Below, piece after piece: positions 25,794 through 36,451 of a DNA stretch of 64,000 bases. The stretch spans positions 30,540 to 94,539 of the forward strand of contig NZ_KB891889.1 in assembly GCF_000373585.1 (NCBI RefSeq). The letters run 5' to 3'. Position numbers and translations under genes: made by a program. Source of the stretch: Streptomyces sp. MspMP-M5 (GTDB lineage: Bacteria > Actinomycetota > Actinomycetes > Streptomycetales > Streptomycetaceae). How positions within the stretch are numbered: position 1 is the stretch's first letter; each line of letters opens with the position of its first letter. The notes beneath the pieces were generated by a model. The model was not told the origin of the DNA. It saw only the letters and a list, made by a program, of their open reading frames with translations, and did not search any database.

Positions 25794-26963
25794 CTAGCTC
25801 AGCCCCGCGCCCCGCGCCCGCTCCACCACCGGGCCGATGACCTCGGCCAGGGCCGCCACGTCCTGGGCGGTGGAGGTGTGGCCGAGCGAGAAGCGCAGGG
25901 TGCCGCGGGCGAGGTCCTGGGACATGCCGGTGGCCAGCAGGACATGGCTGGGCTGGGCGACGCCGGCCGTGCAGGCGGAGCCGGTGGAGCAGGCGATGCC
26001 CTGGGCGTCCAGGAGGAGCAGCAGGGAGTCGCCCTCGCAGCCGGGGAAGGTGAAGTGGGCGTTGGCCGGGAGCCGGCCGGCCGGGTCGGGGTCGCCGCCG
26101 AGGAGGGCGTCGGGGGCGGCCGCCCGGACCGCCTTGACCAGGTCGTCGCGGAGCGCGCCGATCTCGCGGGCGAACTCCTCGCGGTGCGCCACGGCGTGCC
26201 GGCCGGCCGCGGCGAACGCGGCGATGGCGGGAGTGTCGAGGGTGCCGGAGCGGACGTGGCGCTCCTGGCCGCCGCCGTGCAGCACCGGCACGGGGGCGTG
26301 CTCGCGGCCCAGCAGCAGCGCGCCGATGCCGTACGGGCCGCCGATCTTGTGGCCGGAGACGGTCATCGCGGCCAGCCCGGACGCGGCGAAGTCCACGTCC
26401 AGCTGGCCCACCGCCTGCACCGCGTCGGAGTGCAGCGGGATCTCGAACTCCCTTGCCACCTCGGCCAGTTCGCGGATCGGCTGGATGGTGCCGATCTCGT
26501 TGTTGGCCCACATGACGGTGGCCAGGGCGACGTCGGCGGGGTTGCGGGCGAGCGCCGCGCGCAGCGCGTCGGCGTGCACCCGGCCGTGGCCGTCGACGGG
26601 CAGCCAGTCGACGGTGGCGCCCTCCTGCTCGGCGAGCCACTCGACGGCGTCCAGGACGGCGTGGTGCTCGACGGGGCTGACGAGGATCCGGGTGCGGGCC
26701 GGATCGGCTGCCCGGCGGGACCAGTACAGCCCCTTCACTGCGAGGTTGTCGGCCTCCGTGCCGCCCGCCGTGAAGACGACTTCGCTGGGCCGCGCCCCCA
26801 GGGAGGCGGCGAGCGACTCCCGCGCCTCCTCGACGGTACGCCGGGCCCGCCGGCCGGCGGCGTGCAGGGAGGACGCGTTGCCGGTGACGGTCAGCTGGGC
26901 GGTCATCGCCTGCACCGCCTCCGGGAGCATCGGGGTGGTGGCGGCGTGGTCGAGGTAAACCAT
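25794..26963 (-). CDS. Cysteine desulfurase (IscS/NifS-type)
   Basis: A 389-aa class V PLP enzyme that takes sulfur from cysteine to form a persulfide. MVYLDHAATTPM begins the family. Lys206 in TVSGHKIGGP binds PLP, and Cys331 in GSACTAG is the persulfide cysteine. The short loop around Cys331 is of the IscS-like kind. Its genomic partner is mnmA, so it probably feeds tRNA thiolation. ATG 26963. Confidence 0.95.
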   Translation of the reverse strand: MVYLDHAATTPMLPEAVQAMTAQLTVTGNASSLHAAGRRARRTVEEARESLAASLGARPSEVVFTAGGTEADNLAVKGLYWSRRAADPARTRILVSPVEHHAVLDAVEWLAEQEGATVDWLPVDGHGRVHADALRAALARNPADVALATVMWANNEIGTIQPIRELAEVAREFEIPLHSDAVQAVGQLDVDFAASGLAAMTVSGHKIGGPYGIGALLLGREHAPVPVLHGGGQERHVRSGTLDTPAIAAFAAAGRHAVAHREEFAREIGALRDDLVKAVRAAAPDALLGGDPDPAGRLPANAHFTFPGCEGDSLLLLLDAQGIACSTGSACTAGVAQPSHVLLATGMSQDLARGTLRFSLGHTSTAQDVAALAEVIGPVVERARGAGLS

Positions 26964-27105
26964 GGTGCGCTGATTCTACGAGCCGACCCGGGGCGCGCGC
27001 CCCGGGGCTGGGGCGCACTTGACGGGGCGCACGCTCTGGCCGGGCCGCCGACGGACCCGCACACGCCGCCTCGACCCCCCGTAAGGAGTAACTAGCCTGA
27101 CGCTC

Positions 27106-27186
27106 ATGACGGAGTGGCCGTTGGATCGGACGTTCCGTAGCACGTCGGGCGAACTGGCGGTGGCACTGCGGGAGTTCATGGGGTAA
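27106..27186 (+). CDS. Possible 26-codon ORF or gene remnant
   Basis: An ATG ORF of 26 residues, MTEWPLDRTFRSTSGELAVA and then LREFMG, ending at TAA. There is no close ribosome binding site, but TAGCCT lies 7 nt before the ATG, which is the spacing of leaderless Streptomyces promoters. It sits 24 bp before the stop of the convergent thioesterase gene. It may be a small leaderless gene or a decayed remnant. I do not recognise a family. Confidence 0.3.
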   Translation: MTEWPLDRTFRSTSGELAVALREFMG

Positions 27187-27210
27187 CCGGGGTATCCGAC
27201 GCGGCCCCGG

Positions 27211-28059
27211 TTACGGCACCAGGATCGTGCGGGCCAGTTGGCGGGACTGGGCCACCAGGCGGTCGGCGGAGTCCCAGACCTCGGCGTCCTCCTCCAGGAA
27301 GCCGCCGGCCAGATTGCGGGTGGTGATGGCGACCCGGAGCGGGCCGGGGGCCGGGCGGTGGCGGACGTGGCAGGTCAGCTCCACGGTGGGGACCCAGCCG
27401 CGCAGGCCCAGTTCGAAGGCGGTGGGCGGCAGCGCGTCGACCGTCAGGAGGAGGGAGAGCGGGTCGGGGTCGCGGCCGTCGGCCAGGCCGAACCAGCCGC
27501 GCATCTCGCCGTTGCCGGACGGCGCGCCCACCGCCCAGCCGGCCGTCGCCGGGTCGAGCCGGAGGTCCAGGCGCCCGGCGATCGCGGTGCTGCCGGGGAT
27601 GGCCGGCCGGCCGCCGGGGGCGCTGTCCGGGCCCGGGCAGTGCTCGTAGGGCGGGATGGCCGGGGGCTTGGCGGTGGTGCGGACGTCGTCGGGGAGCGCG
27701 GCGAGGTCGCCGTAGGTGGCCAGCACGCGAATCCGCTCGACCTCGGTGCCGTCGTCGGCGAACTGGACGAGGGTGGCGGTGCCGGTGGAGAGGGTGCGGC
27801 CGGTGCGGACCACGTCCGTGCGGACGACGGCGGGGCCGGGGACGGAGGCCGTCAGGTAGTGCGCGGTGAGGGTGAGCGGGTCCGGGTGCGGGAGGGCGTC
27901 GCCGAGGGCGCGGCCGATCAGGGCGAGGAGGTAGCCGCCGTTGACGGCGTTGATGATCGTCCAGCCCGCGGAGAGGTGGGCGTCGTAGACGCCCGGGGCG
28001 CGCCGGGTGACCGCGGTGTCGCGGTCGAACTCGCTGTTTCCTGCGGTCACCGTTGCCAT
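27211..28059 (-). CDS. Thioesterase family protein (TesB-like double hotdog)
   Basis: A 282-aa protein. HLSAGWTIINAVNGGYLLALIGRAL and DPLTLTAHYLTASVPGPA match the N-terminal hotdog of acyl-CoA thioesterase-like proteins. The C-terminal half repeats the fold (WFGLADGRDPDPLSLLLTVDA, then GFLEEDAEVWDSADRLVAQSRQLA). It probably hydrolyses an acyl-CoA; the substrate is unknown. ATG 28059 is the start. A TetR-like dyad lies 24 bp upstream. Confidence 0.85.
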   Translation of the reverse strand: MATVTAGNSEFDRDTAVTRRAPGVYDAHLSAGWTIINAVNGGYLLALIGRALGDALPHPDPLTLTAHYLTASVPGPAVVRTDVVRTGRTLSTGTATLVQFADDGTEVERIRVLATYGDLAALPDDVRTTAKPPAIPPYEHCPGPDSAPGGRPAIPGSTAIAGRLDLRLDPATAGWAVGAPSGNGEMRGWFGLADGRDPDPLSLLLTVDALPPTAFELGLRGWVPTVELTCHVRHRPAPGPLRVAITTRNLAGGFLEEDAEVWDSADRLVAQSRQLARTILVP

Positions 28060-28082
28060 GGCGGCACGCTACACGGCTTTGT

Positions 28083-28094
28083 TACCGACCGGTA
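28083..28094. promoter_or_regulatory. Candidate operator dyad TACC-GACC-GGTA
   Basis: A 12-bp dyad with perfect 4-bp arms, 24 bp upstream of the thioesterase start and about 80 bp from the divergent channel gene. The ACCGACCGGT core resembles operators of TetR regulators near acyl-CoA genes. No regulator gene is adjacent. Confidence 0.3.
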
Positions 28095-28174
28095 GTGCCA
28101 GTTTCAAGGAACGGGCGGAGGTGGACCGGGAGCGCGGCCGGAGAGCCCGAATCCGCGGCTGTCATCATGACCGC

Positions 28175-28819
28175 ATGCTTCATGTGCTCTACCTGGTCGG
28201 GGTCGCGGCCTTCGCGGCGAGCGGCGTGCTGGCGGCCTACCGCGCCAACATGGACCCGTTCGGCGGTCTGGTGCTCGCGTTCGCCGCGTCCATCTCCGGC
28301 GGCACGCTGCGCGATCTGATCCTGGACCGGCGGCCGCTGTACTGGACGCACGACTGGGTGCTGCTGACGGTGATCATCTGCGTCGGCGTGGGCACCATCC
28401 TTTACTTGCGCTTCTGGTCGCTGCCGCGGAAGTCGCTGCTGGTGGTGGACGCCATCGGGCTGTCCGTGGTCACGGTGATCGGGGCCCGGGCGGCGATCTC
28501 GGCGGGCGCCACCCCACTGGCGGTGATCATCCTGGCGGTGCTGACCGGCGTCGCCGGTGAGGTCCTCCGCGACGTGCTGTGCGGGGAGTTCCCTCCGCTG
28601 CTGCTGCGCGAGGACGTCTACGCCATCGCGGCGCTGGCCGGCGCCTGCTGCTATCTGCTGATGGACCGTCTCGGGAGCGGGGCCACCCCCGCCGCGGCGG
28701 TCTCGGCGGGGGTGGTGTTCGGGCTGCGGATGGGCGCGGTGTACCTGGGGCTGCACCTGCCGCGGCCGCAGCAGCTGCGCGACCGGCGGCGCAAGGACGC
28801 CGACGCCGACGCCGGCTAG
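28175..28819 (+). CDS. Trimeric intracellular cation (TRIC) channel family protein
   Basis: A 214-aa membrane protein of the UPF0126/TRIC family with seven hydrophobic helices. The tandem family repeat is visible: FAASISGGTLRDLILDRRP near residue 45 and AVLTGVAGEVLRDVLCGEFP near 130, each with a Gly-rich turn and Arg-Asp. The tail is basic and acidic (RRRKDADADAG). ATG 28175 starts MLHVLYLVGV. It is transcribed away from the thioesterase. Bacterial TRIC proteins conduct K+ or Na+; the role here is inferred only from the family. Confidence 0.88.
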   Translation: MLHVLYLVGVAAFAASGVLAAYRANMDPFGGLVLAFAASISGGTLRDLILDRRPLYWTHDWVLLTVIICVGVGTILYLRFWSLPRKSLLVVDAIGLSVVTVIGARAAISAGATPLAVIILAVLTGVAGEVLRDVLCGEFPPLLLREDVYAIAALAGACCYLLMDRLGSGATPAAAVSAGVVFGLRMGAVYLGLHLPRPQQLRDRRRKDADADAG

Positions 28820-28841
28820 CGGCGGCCCGGCGTCCGGCCGG

Positions 28842-30251
28842 TCACTTCCCCGGCAGGGCGGGCCGGGTCCGGGTGTCCAGCCAGGTGTGGAAGAGGTCGC
28901 CCAGCCGTCGGCCGGAGACCTTCTCGGCGAGCCTGATGAAATCGGCGGTGTCCGCGTTGCCGTAGCGGTGCTGCGCGGTCCAGGTGGGCAGCAGCTTGAA
29001 GAACGCCTTGTCGCCGATGCGTTCGCGCAGCGCCTGCAGCGTCATCGCGCCGCGCTCGTAGACCGCGCCTGCGAACATGGTGTCCCGCTGCGGGTCGGAG
29101 ACCTTGATCTTCCAGAAGGGGTCGTCGGCGGGTATGCCCTGGTACGCCTTGCGGAAGGAGTCGTGGGCGGTGGCGGTGCCCTTGTGCTCGGCCCACAGCC
29201 ACTGGGCGTACGTGGCGAAGCCCTCGTTCAGCCAGATGTCCTTCCACTGCCGGACCGAGACCGAGTCGCCGAACCACTGGTGGGCCAGCTCGTGGACGAT
29301 GGTGGTCTCGTTGCGGACGGCGGAGTAGGCCGGCTTGGACTGCACCTCCAGGGAGAAGCCGGCCTGCGGCATGTCGTCGACGATCGCGCCGGTCTCCTCG
29401 AAGGGGTACGGCCCGAAGACCTTCGACCAGTAGTCGGTGGCCGCCGCGGTGACGCCGTAGACGTCGACCTTGCCGGCGGGCAGGGTCGGGTCGGTGGCGA
29501 CGTAGATCGGGGTGCCGCCGGGGGTGGTGCCGGTGCGCACGTCGAACTTCCCGATGGTGGCGGTGGCCAGGTACGGCGCCATCGGGCGGCTCTCGCGCCA
29601 GTGGAACCACGCCCGGCCGCCGTGCTCGCCGGTGCCTACCAGCCGCCCGTTGGACACCCCGGTCAGGCCCTTGGGGGCGTCGATGCGGATGTCGTAGGTG
29701 GCCTTCTCGTCCGGGTGGTCGCTGGAGGGGAACCACGTCGAGGCGGCGTTGGGCTCGCAGGCGACGAACACCCCGTCCTTGGTCTTCATCCAGCCGTACT
29801 TCGAACCGAAGACGATCGGGCCACTGAGCGGCTGCGGGACGCCGTGGTAGACGACGGTGACCGCGAAGCGCTGGCCGCGGGCGAGCGTCCGTCCGGGCCG
29901 GATGACGAGTTCGTCGCCGGCTCTGGAGAAGCCGGCGCGGTGGCCGTCGACCAGGACCCGGTCCACGGTCAGCTTCTGCAGGTCCAGGTCGAAGGCGGAG
30001 AGGTCCTGGGTGGCCCGGGCGGTCAGCGTCGCCCGGCCGTCGAGCCGGCCCGAGTCGGGGTGGTAGCTGACGCCGAGGTCGTAGTGGAGGGGCCGGTAGC
30101 CGCCGTTGCCCAGTCCGGGGAAGTAGGGGTCGCCGATGCCGGGGGCGCCCGGCGTGGCCGCGGGGGCCGCGGCGATGGTGGCGGCCGAGGCCACCGCGGT
30201 GGCCAGGGCGAGCCAGCGGGAGGAGCGACGGGCAGAACGGGAGAGTGCCAT
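28842..30251 (-). CDS. Secreted M1-family metallopeptidase
   Basis: A 469-aa predicted extracellular peptidase. The N-terminus is basic, then hydrophobic (WLALATAVASAATIAAAPA), with cleavage expected near residue 32. The zinc site is HELAHQWFG (~316-324) plus Glu in WLNEGFATY (~340). The GAMEN exopeptidase motif of aminopeptidase N is absent; in its place is AGFSLEVQSKP, so specificity probably differs from classical PepN. The C-terminal ARM-like domain is short. It is on the minus strand just downstream of the opp operon, so a role in peptide feeding is plausible but unproven. Confidence 0.88.
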   Translation of the reverse strand: MALSRSARRSSRWLALATAVASAATIAAAPAATPGAPGIGDPYFPGLGNGGYRPLHYDLGVSYHPDSGRLDGRATLTARATQDLSAFDLDLQKLTVDRVLVDGHRAGFSRAGDELVIRPGRTLARGQRFAVTVVYHGVPQPLSGPIVFGSKYGWMKTKDGVFVACEPNAASTWFPSSDHPDEKATYDIRIDAPKGLTGVSNGRLVGTGEHGGRAWFHWRESRPMAPYLATATIGKFDVRTGTTPGGTPIYVATDPTLPAGKVDVYGVTAAATDYWSKVFGPYPFEETGAIVDDMPQAGFSLEVQSKPAYSAVRNETTIVHELAHQWFGDSVSVRQWKDIWLNEGFATYAQWLWAEHKGTATAHDSFRKAYQGIPADDPFWKIKVSDPQRDTMFAGAVYERGAMTLQALRERIGDKAFFKLLPTWTAQHRYGNADTADFIRLAEKVSGRRLGDLFHTWLDTRTRPALPGK

Positions 30252-30350
30252 GAGCCGTCCCTTCAGGTACGCGGATGCGAGTACAACAACCGCGCCGACT
30301 CTGCACTCTCCCGCCCCATTTCACCAGCGACTTTACCAAGTCGTCAGGCG

Positions 30351-31463
30351 TCACTGGTCAGTTGATGCCTGACGTGCCGAACTTCCGCTGTCCGAGGGGG
30401 CGTTGTCGGCTGCCTCCTCGGGGTGGTGGCAGGCCACCTGGTGCCCGGTCCGCAGCTGGACCAGCGGCGGTTCGGTGGTGATGCACTCCTCGGTCGCCTT
30501 CCAGCAGCGGGTGCGGAACCGGCAGCCGGACGGCGGGTCGATCGGCGAGGGGACGTCGCCCTTGAGCAGGATCCGGTCGCGCTGGGTGCGCCGCCTGGGG
30601 TCGGGCACCGGTACGGCCGAGAGCAGCGCCTTGGTGTACGGGTGCAGCGGCGAGGCGTACAGCGCGTCGCGGTCGGCCAGTTCGACGATCTTGCCGAGGT
30701 ACATCACCGCGATCCGGTCCGAGACGTGCCGGATGACCGAGAGGTCGTGGGCGATGATGACGTAGGTCAGGCCCAGCTCCTCCTGGAGGTCGTCCATGAG
30801 GTTGACGACCTGGGCCTGGATGGAGACGTCGAGGGCCGAGACCGGCTCGTCGGCGACCACCAGCTTGGGTTTGAGGGCCAGCGCCCGGGCGATGCCGATG
30901 CGCTGGCGCTGGCCGCCGGAGAATTCGTGCGGATAGCGGTTGTAGTGCTCCGGGCTCAGGCCCACCAGCTCCAGCAGCCGCTGCACCTCCTTCTTGATCC
31001 CGCCCTCGGGCTCGACGCCCTGGAGCCGGAAGGGGGTGGAGACGATCCCGCCGATGGTGTGCCGCGGGTTCAGCGAACCGTACGGGTCCTGGAAGATCAT
31101 CTGGATGTCGCGGCGCAGCGGGCGCAGCCGGCCCGGGGAGAGGTGGGTGATGTCCTGCCCCCCGAACTCGACGGTGCCGCCGGTCGGTTCGTCGAGCCGG
31201 GTGATCAGCCGGCCCATGGTGGACTTGCCGCAGCCGGACTCCCCGACGACGCCCAGCGTCTCACCGGGGAAGACGTCGAAGTCGATCCCGTCGACCGCCT
31301 GCACGGCGCCGACCTTGCGCTTGAGCAGCCCCTTCGTGATCGGAAAGTGCCGCACCAGCCCACGCACCCGCAACAGCGGTTCGTCGGGCTGCCCGGTCTT
31401 CGCGGTCGCCGCGGCCGTCTCGTTCTTCTCGGCCGTCTCGTTCGGCTCGTTCGTCTCGGTCAC
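30351..31463 (-). CDS. oppF: Oligopeptide ABC transporter ATP-binding protein (OppF type)
   Basis: A 370-aa ATPase. Walker A is GESGCGKST, the signature is FSGGQRQRIGIARAL, Walker B is LVVADEPVSALD, and a C-terminal oligo-HPY domain has CRFRTRCWKATEEC cysteines. The N-terminus is Glu/Asn/Thr rich. GTG 31463 overlaps the oppD stop as GTGA, so the genes are translationally coupled. It is the last gene of the C-A-B-D-F operon. Confidence 0.93.
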   Translation of the reverse strand: MTETNEPNETAEKNETAAATAKTGQPDEPLLRVRGLVRHFPITKGLLKRKVGAVQAVDGIDFDVFPGETLGVVGESGCGKSTMGRLITRLDEPTGGTVEFGGQDITHLSPGRLRPLRRDIQMIFQDPYGSLNPRHTIGGIVSTPFRLQGVEPEGGIKKEVQRLLELVGLSPEHYNRYPHEFSGGQRQRIGIARALALKPKLVVADEPVSALDVSIQAQVVNLMDDLQEELGLTYVIIAHDLSVIRHVSDRIAVMYLGKIVELADRDALYASPLHPYTKALLSAVPVPDPRRRTQRDRILLKGDVPSPIDPPSGCRFRTRCWKATEECITTEPPLVQLRTGHQVACHHPEEAADNAPSDSGSSARQASTDQ

Positions 31464-32535
31464 AGCTTCGGCGCAATCTCTTCGGTCCAGATACGCTCGC
31501 GCTCCTCCTGCGACAGGTGGCAGGCGGAGAAGTGCCGGCCGTCGACCTGTTGCAGTTCGGGGCGCACCGTGCGGGTGACGTCGTCCTTGGGGACGTCGGC
31601 GTACGGGCAACGGGGGTTGAAGGCACAGCCGGACGGCACGTTGATCAGGCTGGGCGGCGAGCCCTTCACCGGGATCAGCCGGTCGGTCTGGTCGCGGTCG
31701 ATCCGTGGCATCGAGCCGAGCAGGCCCCAGGTGTAGGGGTGTTGCGGGGTGGCGAACACCTGGTCCGAGGGGCCCCGCTCGACGCACCGGCCGCCGTACA
31801 TCACCAGCAGGTCGTCGGCGAGTTCGGCGACCACGCCCAGGTCGTGGGTGATGATGATGACCGCCGAGCCGAACTCCTTCTGCAGATCGCGGATCAGGTC
31901 CAGGATCTGCGCCTGGACGGTGACGTCCAGCGCGGTGGTCGGCTCGTCGGCGATCAGCAGCTCGGGGTTGTTGACCAGCGCCATCGCGATCATGGCGCGC
32001 TGGCGCATCCCGCCGGAGAACTGGTGCGGATGGTCGTCGACGCGTTTGTCGGGCTGCGGGATGCCGACCCGGTCGAGCATCTCGACGGCCCGCTTGCGCG
32101 CGGTCTTCTTGCTCACGTCGTGGTGGACGCGGTACGCCTCCACGATCTGGTTGCCGACGGTGTAGAAGGGGTGCAGCGCGGAGAGCGGGTCCTGGAAGAT
32201 CATCGCCATCCGGCGGCCGCGCAGCCGGCGCACCTCGTCGGGGTCGGCGGCGACCAGGTCCCGGCCGTCCAGCCGGATCTCGCCGGACATCCGCACCGTG
32301 CCGCGCTGCCGGCGGGAGGCCCGGTGCAGGCCCATGATCGCCAGCGACGTCACCGACTTGCCGGAGCCGGACTCGCCGACGATGCCGAGCGTCCGGCCCT
32401 TCTCCAGGCTGAAGGTCAGCCCGTCGACGGACTTCACCAGGCCGTCGTCGGTGGGGAAGTGCACCTTGAGGTCCCGCACCTCCAGGAAGGCGGCGGGGGC
32501 CTCGGCCGCCGTGGTCTTGTCCTCGGAAGAGTCGG

Positions 32536-32539
<4 letters not shown>
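31460..32539 (-). CDS. oppD: Oligopeptide ABC transporter ATP-binding protein (OppD type)
   Basis: A 359-aa ATPase with Walker A GESGSGKSVTS, signature FSGGMRQRAMIAMAL, Walker B LLIADEPTTALD, and the oligo-HPY C-terminus with CAFNPRCPYA. It pairs with OppF to power peptide import. GTG 32539 overlaps the oppB stop by 4 nt. The longer open frame upstream lies inside oppB and is a shadow. Confidence 0.93.
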
Positions 32540-33546
<1,007 letters not shown>

Positions 33547-33624
33547 GGGGATGCGGCGCCGGTGCCGCGGGCCGGGAGCGACCGGCCCGCGGGCACCAAT
33601 GCCTTCACCTTCCTTCCAGGGCTG

Positions 33625-35373
33625 CTACTTCTTGACGCCGATGTTGAGGTAGTCGTACTCACCGCTCCAGGCCGAGCTGGACACCATGTTGGTGGCCTTG
33701 GGCGAGCGGTACAGCAGGACCTTGAAGTAGGTCAGCGGGACGATCGCCGCCTGCTCCATCGCCTTGCGGTCGATGTCCCCGTACGCCTTCTCGCGGGCCG
33801 CCTGGTCGGTGTTGGCGATGGCGGTGTCGAGCAGGTTGTTGATCTCGGGGTCGTCCAGCTGCGAGAGGTTGCTGTTGCCGGACTGGCTGATCGCCTTGCC
33901 GTGCAGGATCTGCTGGAGGTAGCCGTAGCCGGTCGGGAAGTCGGCGCCCCACTGCATCATCATCAGGCCGACGTTGTTGGACTTGTCGAAGGCCGGCACA
34001 CCGGCGTAGTCCGAGAAGTACTTGCTGGTCGGGTACGACTGGATCTTGGCGTTGATGCCGATCTTCTTCAGCGAGCCGATGACCGAGGTGGCCGCGTCGA
34101 TCTCGTCCTGGCGGTCGTTGCGGGCCAGGATGGTGGTGGTGACGTTGCCGGCGCCGCACTTTTTCCAGTGCGCCCGGGCCTCCGTCAGGTCCAGGTTGTC
34201 CCCGTTGTACTTCTGCGGGTACAGGTCGGACTTCTGGTAGCCGGCGAGGTCCGTGGGCAGGACCGTGGAGGCGATGTCACCGCGGATCGGACCGCCCAGC
34301 GCGGTCTGCACGGCCTTCTTGTCGACGGCGTACTCGACGGCCTTGCGGCACTCGACGTTGTCGAACGGCGCGACCTTGGTGTTGATCGCGGTGTAGACCA
34401 GGCGCTCACCGGGCGCGTTGTCGGTGTTCGACTTCTCCTTGGGGTCGGTCAGCAGCTGGGCCTGGGTCTGGCCGTCCACGCCGCGGCCGGCCATGTCGAC
34501 CAGGGTGTTGCCGGACTGGAGGTCCTTGTCGATGGTCGACTGAGCGACCTTGAGGTTGAGGACGATCTTGTCCGGCAGCTGCTTGCGCAGCGGGTCGTTC
34601 GCGGCGGACCAGTTCGGGTTGCGGACCAGGGTGAGCTGCTTGCCCTCCTGGTAGCTCTCGAACTTGTACGAGCCCGTGGAGACCACCGACTTGGTGTAGT
34701 CCGCGCCCTTGTCCTTGGCCTGCGGGACCGGCGCGGTCTGCGGGGCGCTGACGAGGTAGTCGAACTCGGCGAACGGCTTCTTCAGGTGGAAGACGATCGT
34801 CTGGGCGTCGGGCGTCTCGATGGACTTGAGCCCTTCCTTGCTCTTGTCCTTGTACGGGCCCTTGTAGCCGCCGTCGTTGTCCACCAGGAACTGCTGGAAG
34901 TAGTTGGGGCCCAGCGAGAGGACGTCGCGGGCGAAGTTGCTGCGCTCCACCGCGTACTTGACGTCCTGGGAGGTCACCGGGGTGCCGTCCTCGAACTTCA
35001 GGCCCTTGCGCAGCTTGTACGTCCAGGTCTTGCCGCCGTCGCTGGACTTGCCGAGCGACTCGGCGAGGTCCGGGGCCAGCTCGTTGCCCTTGGTGCCGGG
35101 ACCCGGCTTGAAGGTGGTGAGCGGACGGGCGTACAGGCGGCTGAAGTTGTAGACGAAGGCGTAGTAGGTGTTGCCCGGGTCGAACGACTCGGGGGCGTCG
35201 CTCATCGCGTAGGTGACGGTGCCCCCCTTCTCGTCCGAGGCGTTGACGACGCTCTTGGTGGCGGCGTTGGCCCCGGCCGAACTGTCGGCGGACCCCTTTC
35301 CGCTGCAGCCGGCCAGCAGGAGGCCCGCACTGGTGATGGCCGCGAGCGTCGCGACCGGAAGTGACCTGCGCAT
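33625..35373 (-). CDS. oppA: Oligopeptide ABC transporter substrate-binding lipoprotein (OppA type)
   Basis: A 582-aa family-5 solute-binding protein. The lipobox is LLAGC (residues ~19-23), so it is anchored to the outer face of the membrane. YAMSDAPESFDPGNTYYA is a typical start of the mature fold. It sits between oppC and oppB. The ATG at 35373 is the only sensible start. The ligand is presumably an oligopeptide, but this fold also binds other solutes. Confidence 0.92.
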   Translation of the reverse strand: MRRSLPVATLAAITSAGLLLAGCSGKGSADSSAGANAATKSVVNASDEKGGTVTYAMSDAPESFDPGNTYYAFVYNFSRLYARPLTTFKPGPGTKGNELAPDLAESLGKSSDGGKTWTYKLRKGLKFEDGTPVTSQDVKYAVERSNFARDVLSLGPNYFQQFLVDNDGGYKGPYKDKSKEGLKSIETPDAQTIVFHLKKPFAEFDYLVSAPQTAPVPQAKDKGADYTKSVVSTGSYKFESYQEGKQLTLVRNPNWSAANDPLRKQLPDKIVLNLKVAQSTIDKDLQSGNTLVDMAGRGVDGQTQAQLLTDPKEKSNTDNAPGERLVYTAINTKVAPFDNVECRKAVEYAVDKKAVQTALGGPIRGDIASTVLPTDLAGYQKSDLYPQKYNGDNLDLTEARAHWKKCGAGNVTTTILARNDRQDEIDAATSVIGSLKKIGINAKIQSYPTSKYFSDYAGVPAFDKSNNVGLMMMQWGADFPTGYGYLQQILHGKAISQSGNSNLSQLDDPEINNLLDTAIANTDQAAREKAYGDIDRKAMEQAAIVPLTYFKVLLYRSPKATNMVSSSAWSGEYDYLNIGVKK

Positions 35374-35452
35374 GATGCTCGGTGTCCCCTCGTTCGTCGA
35401 GAAACGTCAGTTCGAAACGGCAGGTGGTGAGGTGTCCGGGGCCGGCGGCCGG

Positions 35453-36451
35453 TCAGCGGCTGCGCGGGTCCAGCGCGTCCCTCAGGCCGTCACCGAGCAG
35501 GTTGAACGCCAGCACGGTGACGAAGATCGCGAGGCCGGGGACGATCATGTACTGGGGGTCGACCTCGTAGTACTTGACCGCCTGGGTCAGCGTGCCGCCC
35601 CAGGACGACTGGGGCGGCTGGATGCCGACGCCCAGGAAGCTCAGCGCCGCCTCGAAGAGAATGTTGGAGGGGATCAGCAGCGTCGAGTAGACGATGACCG
35701 GTCCCACGAGGTTGGGCAGGAGTTCCCGGAAGAGGATGAACGGCCCGCGGGCGCCCAGGCCGCGGGCGGCGGCGACGAACTCCCGCTCCCGCAGCGACAG
35801 GGTCTGGGCCCGCACGATCCGGCCCATGTAGGGCCAGTTGAAGAAGCCGATCACGAAGATCAGTACCGAGATGTGCAGCGGCAGGCCGTCCAGGCCGAAC
35901 GCGCCGCCCTGCAGCGACGCGGAGATGGCGATGGCGAACAGCAGCAGCGGGAACGCCAGGAAGACGTCCATCAGGCGGCTGATGAAGGCGTCCACCCGGC
36001 CGCGGTAGAAGCCGGCGACCACGCCGAGGACGGTGCCGATGGCCACCGACAGCAGCGTCGCGCCGAACGCCACCAGCAGCGACACCCACGAGCCCTCCAG
36101 GATGCGGGAGAGCAGGTCGCGGCCGAACTTGGGGTCCACGCCCAGCAGGTGGTCGGCGCTCATCCCGCCGAAGTCCCCCTTGGGGAGCGTGGTGTTGGGG
36201 TCGATCAGGTCCTGGTGCGGCTGGTTGGGGTCCAGGCCGAAAAGGTGCTGCAGCGGCCGGGAGAGCGCGGCGACGAGGATGAGCAGGACGACGACGACGG
36301 CGCCCGCCATGGCGACCTTGTCGCGGCGGAAGCGCAGCCAGGCGATCTGGCCGAGCGAGCGCCCCTCGATCCGCTTGCTCTCGACGCCCTTCAGCACCGC
36401 CTCCGGCTGCGCCTCAGCAGCTGCCGCGGTGGTCTCGATCGGTGCGGTCAC
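35453..36451 (-). CDS. oppC: Oligopeptide ABC transporter permease (OppC type)
   Basis: A 332-aa permease with a cytoplasmic N-terminus (~45 residues), about six helices and the EAA loop FVAAARGLGARGPFIL (~220). DALDPRSR ends it. GTG 36451 begins MTAPIETT. It is the first gene of the operon, an order (C-A-B-D-F) that differs from the common A-B-C-D-F. Confidence 0.92.
   Translation of the reverse strand: MTAPIETTAAAAEAQPEAVLKGVESKRIEGRSLGQIAWLRFRRDKVAMAGAVVVVLLILVAALSRPLQHLFGLDPNQPHQDLIDPNTTLPKGDFGGMSADHLLGVDPKFGRDLLSRILEGSWVSLLVAFGATLLSVAIGTVLGVVAGFYRGRVDAFISRLMDVFLAFPLLLFAIAISASLQGGAFGLDGLPLHISVLIFVIGFFNWPYMGRIVRAQTLSLREREFVAAARGLGARGPFILFRELLPNLVGPVIVYSTLLIPSNILFEAALSFLGVGIQPPQSSWGGTLTQAVKYYEVDPQYMIVPGLAIFVTVLAFNLLGDGLRDALDPRSR

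Noticed and set aside
26976..27179. 67-residue minus-strand ORF upstream of the cysteine desulfurase
   Set aside because: It overlaps the promoter area, is Arg/Pro rich and has no ribosome site.
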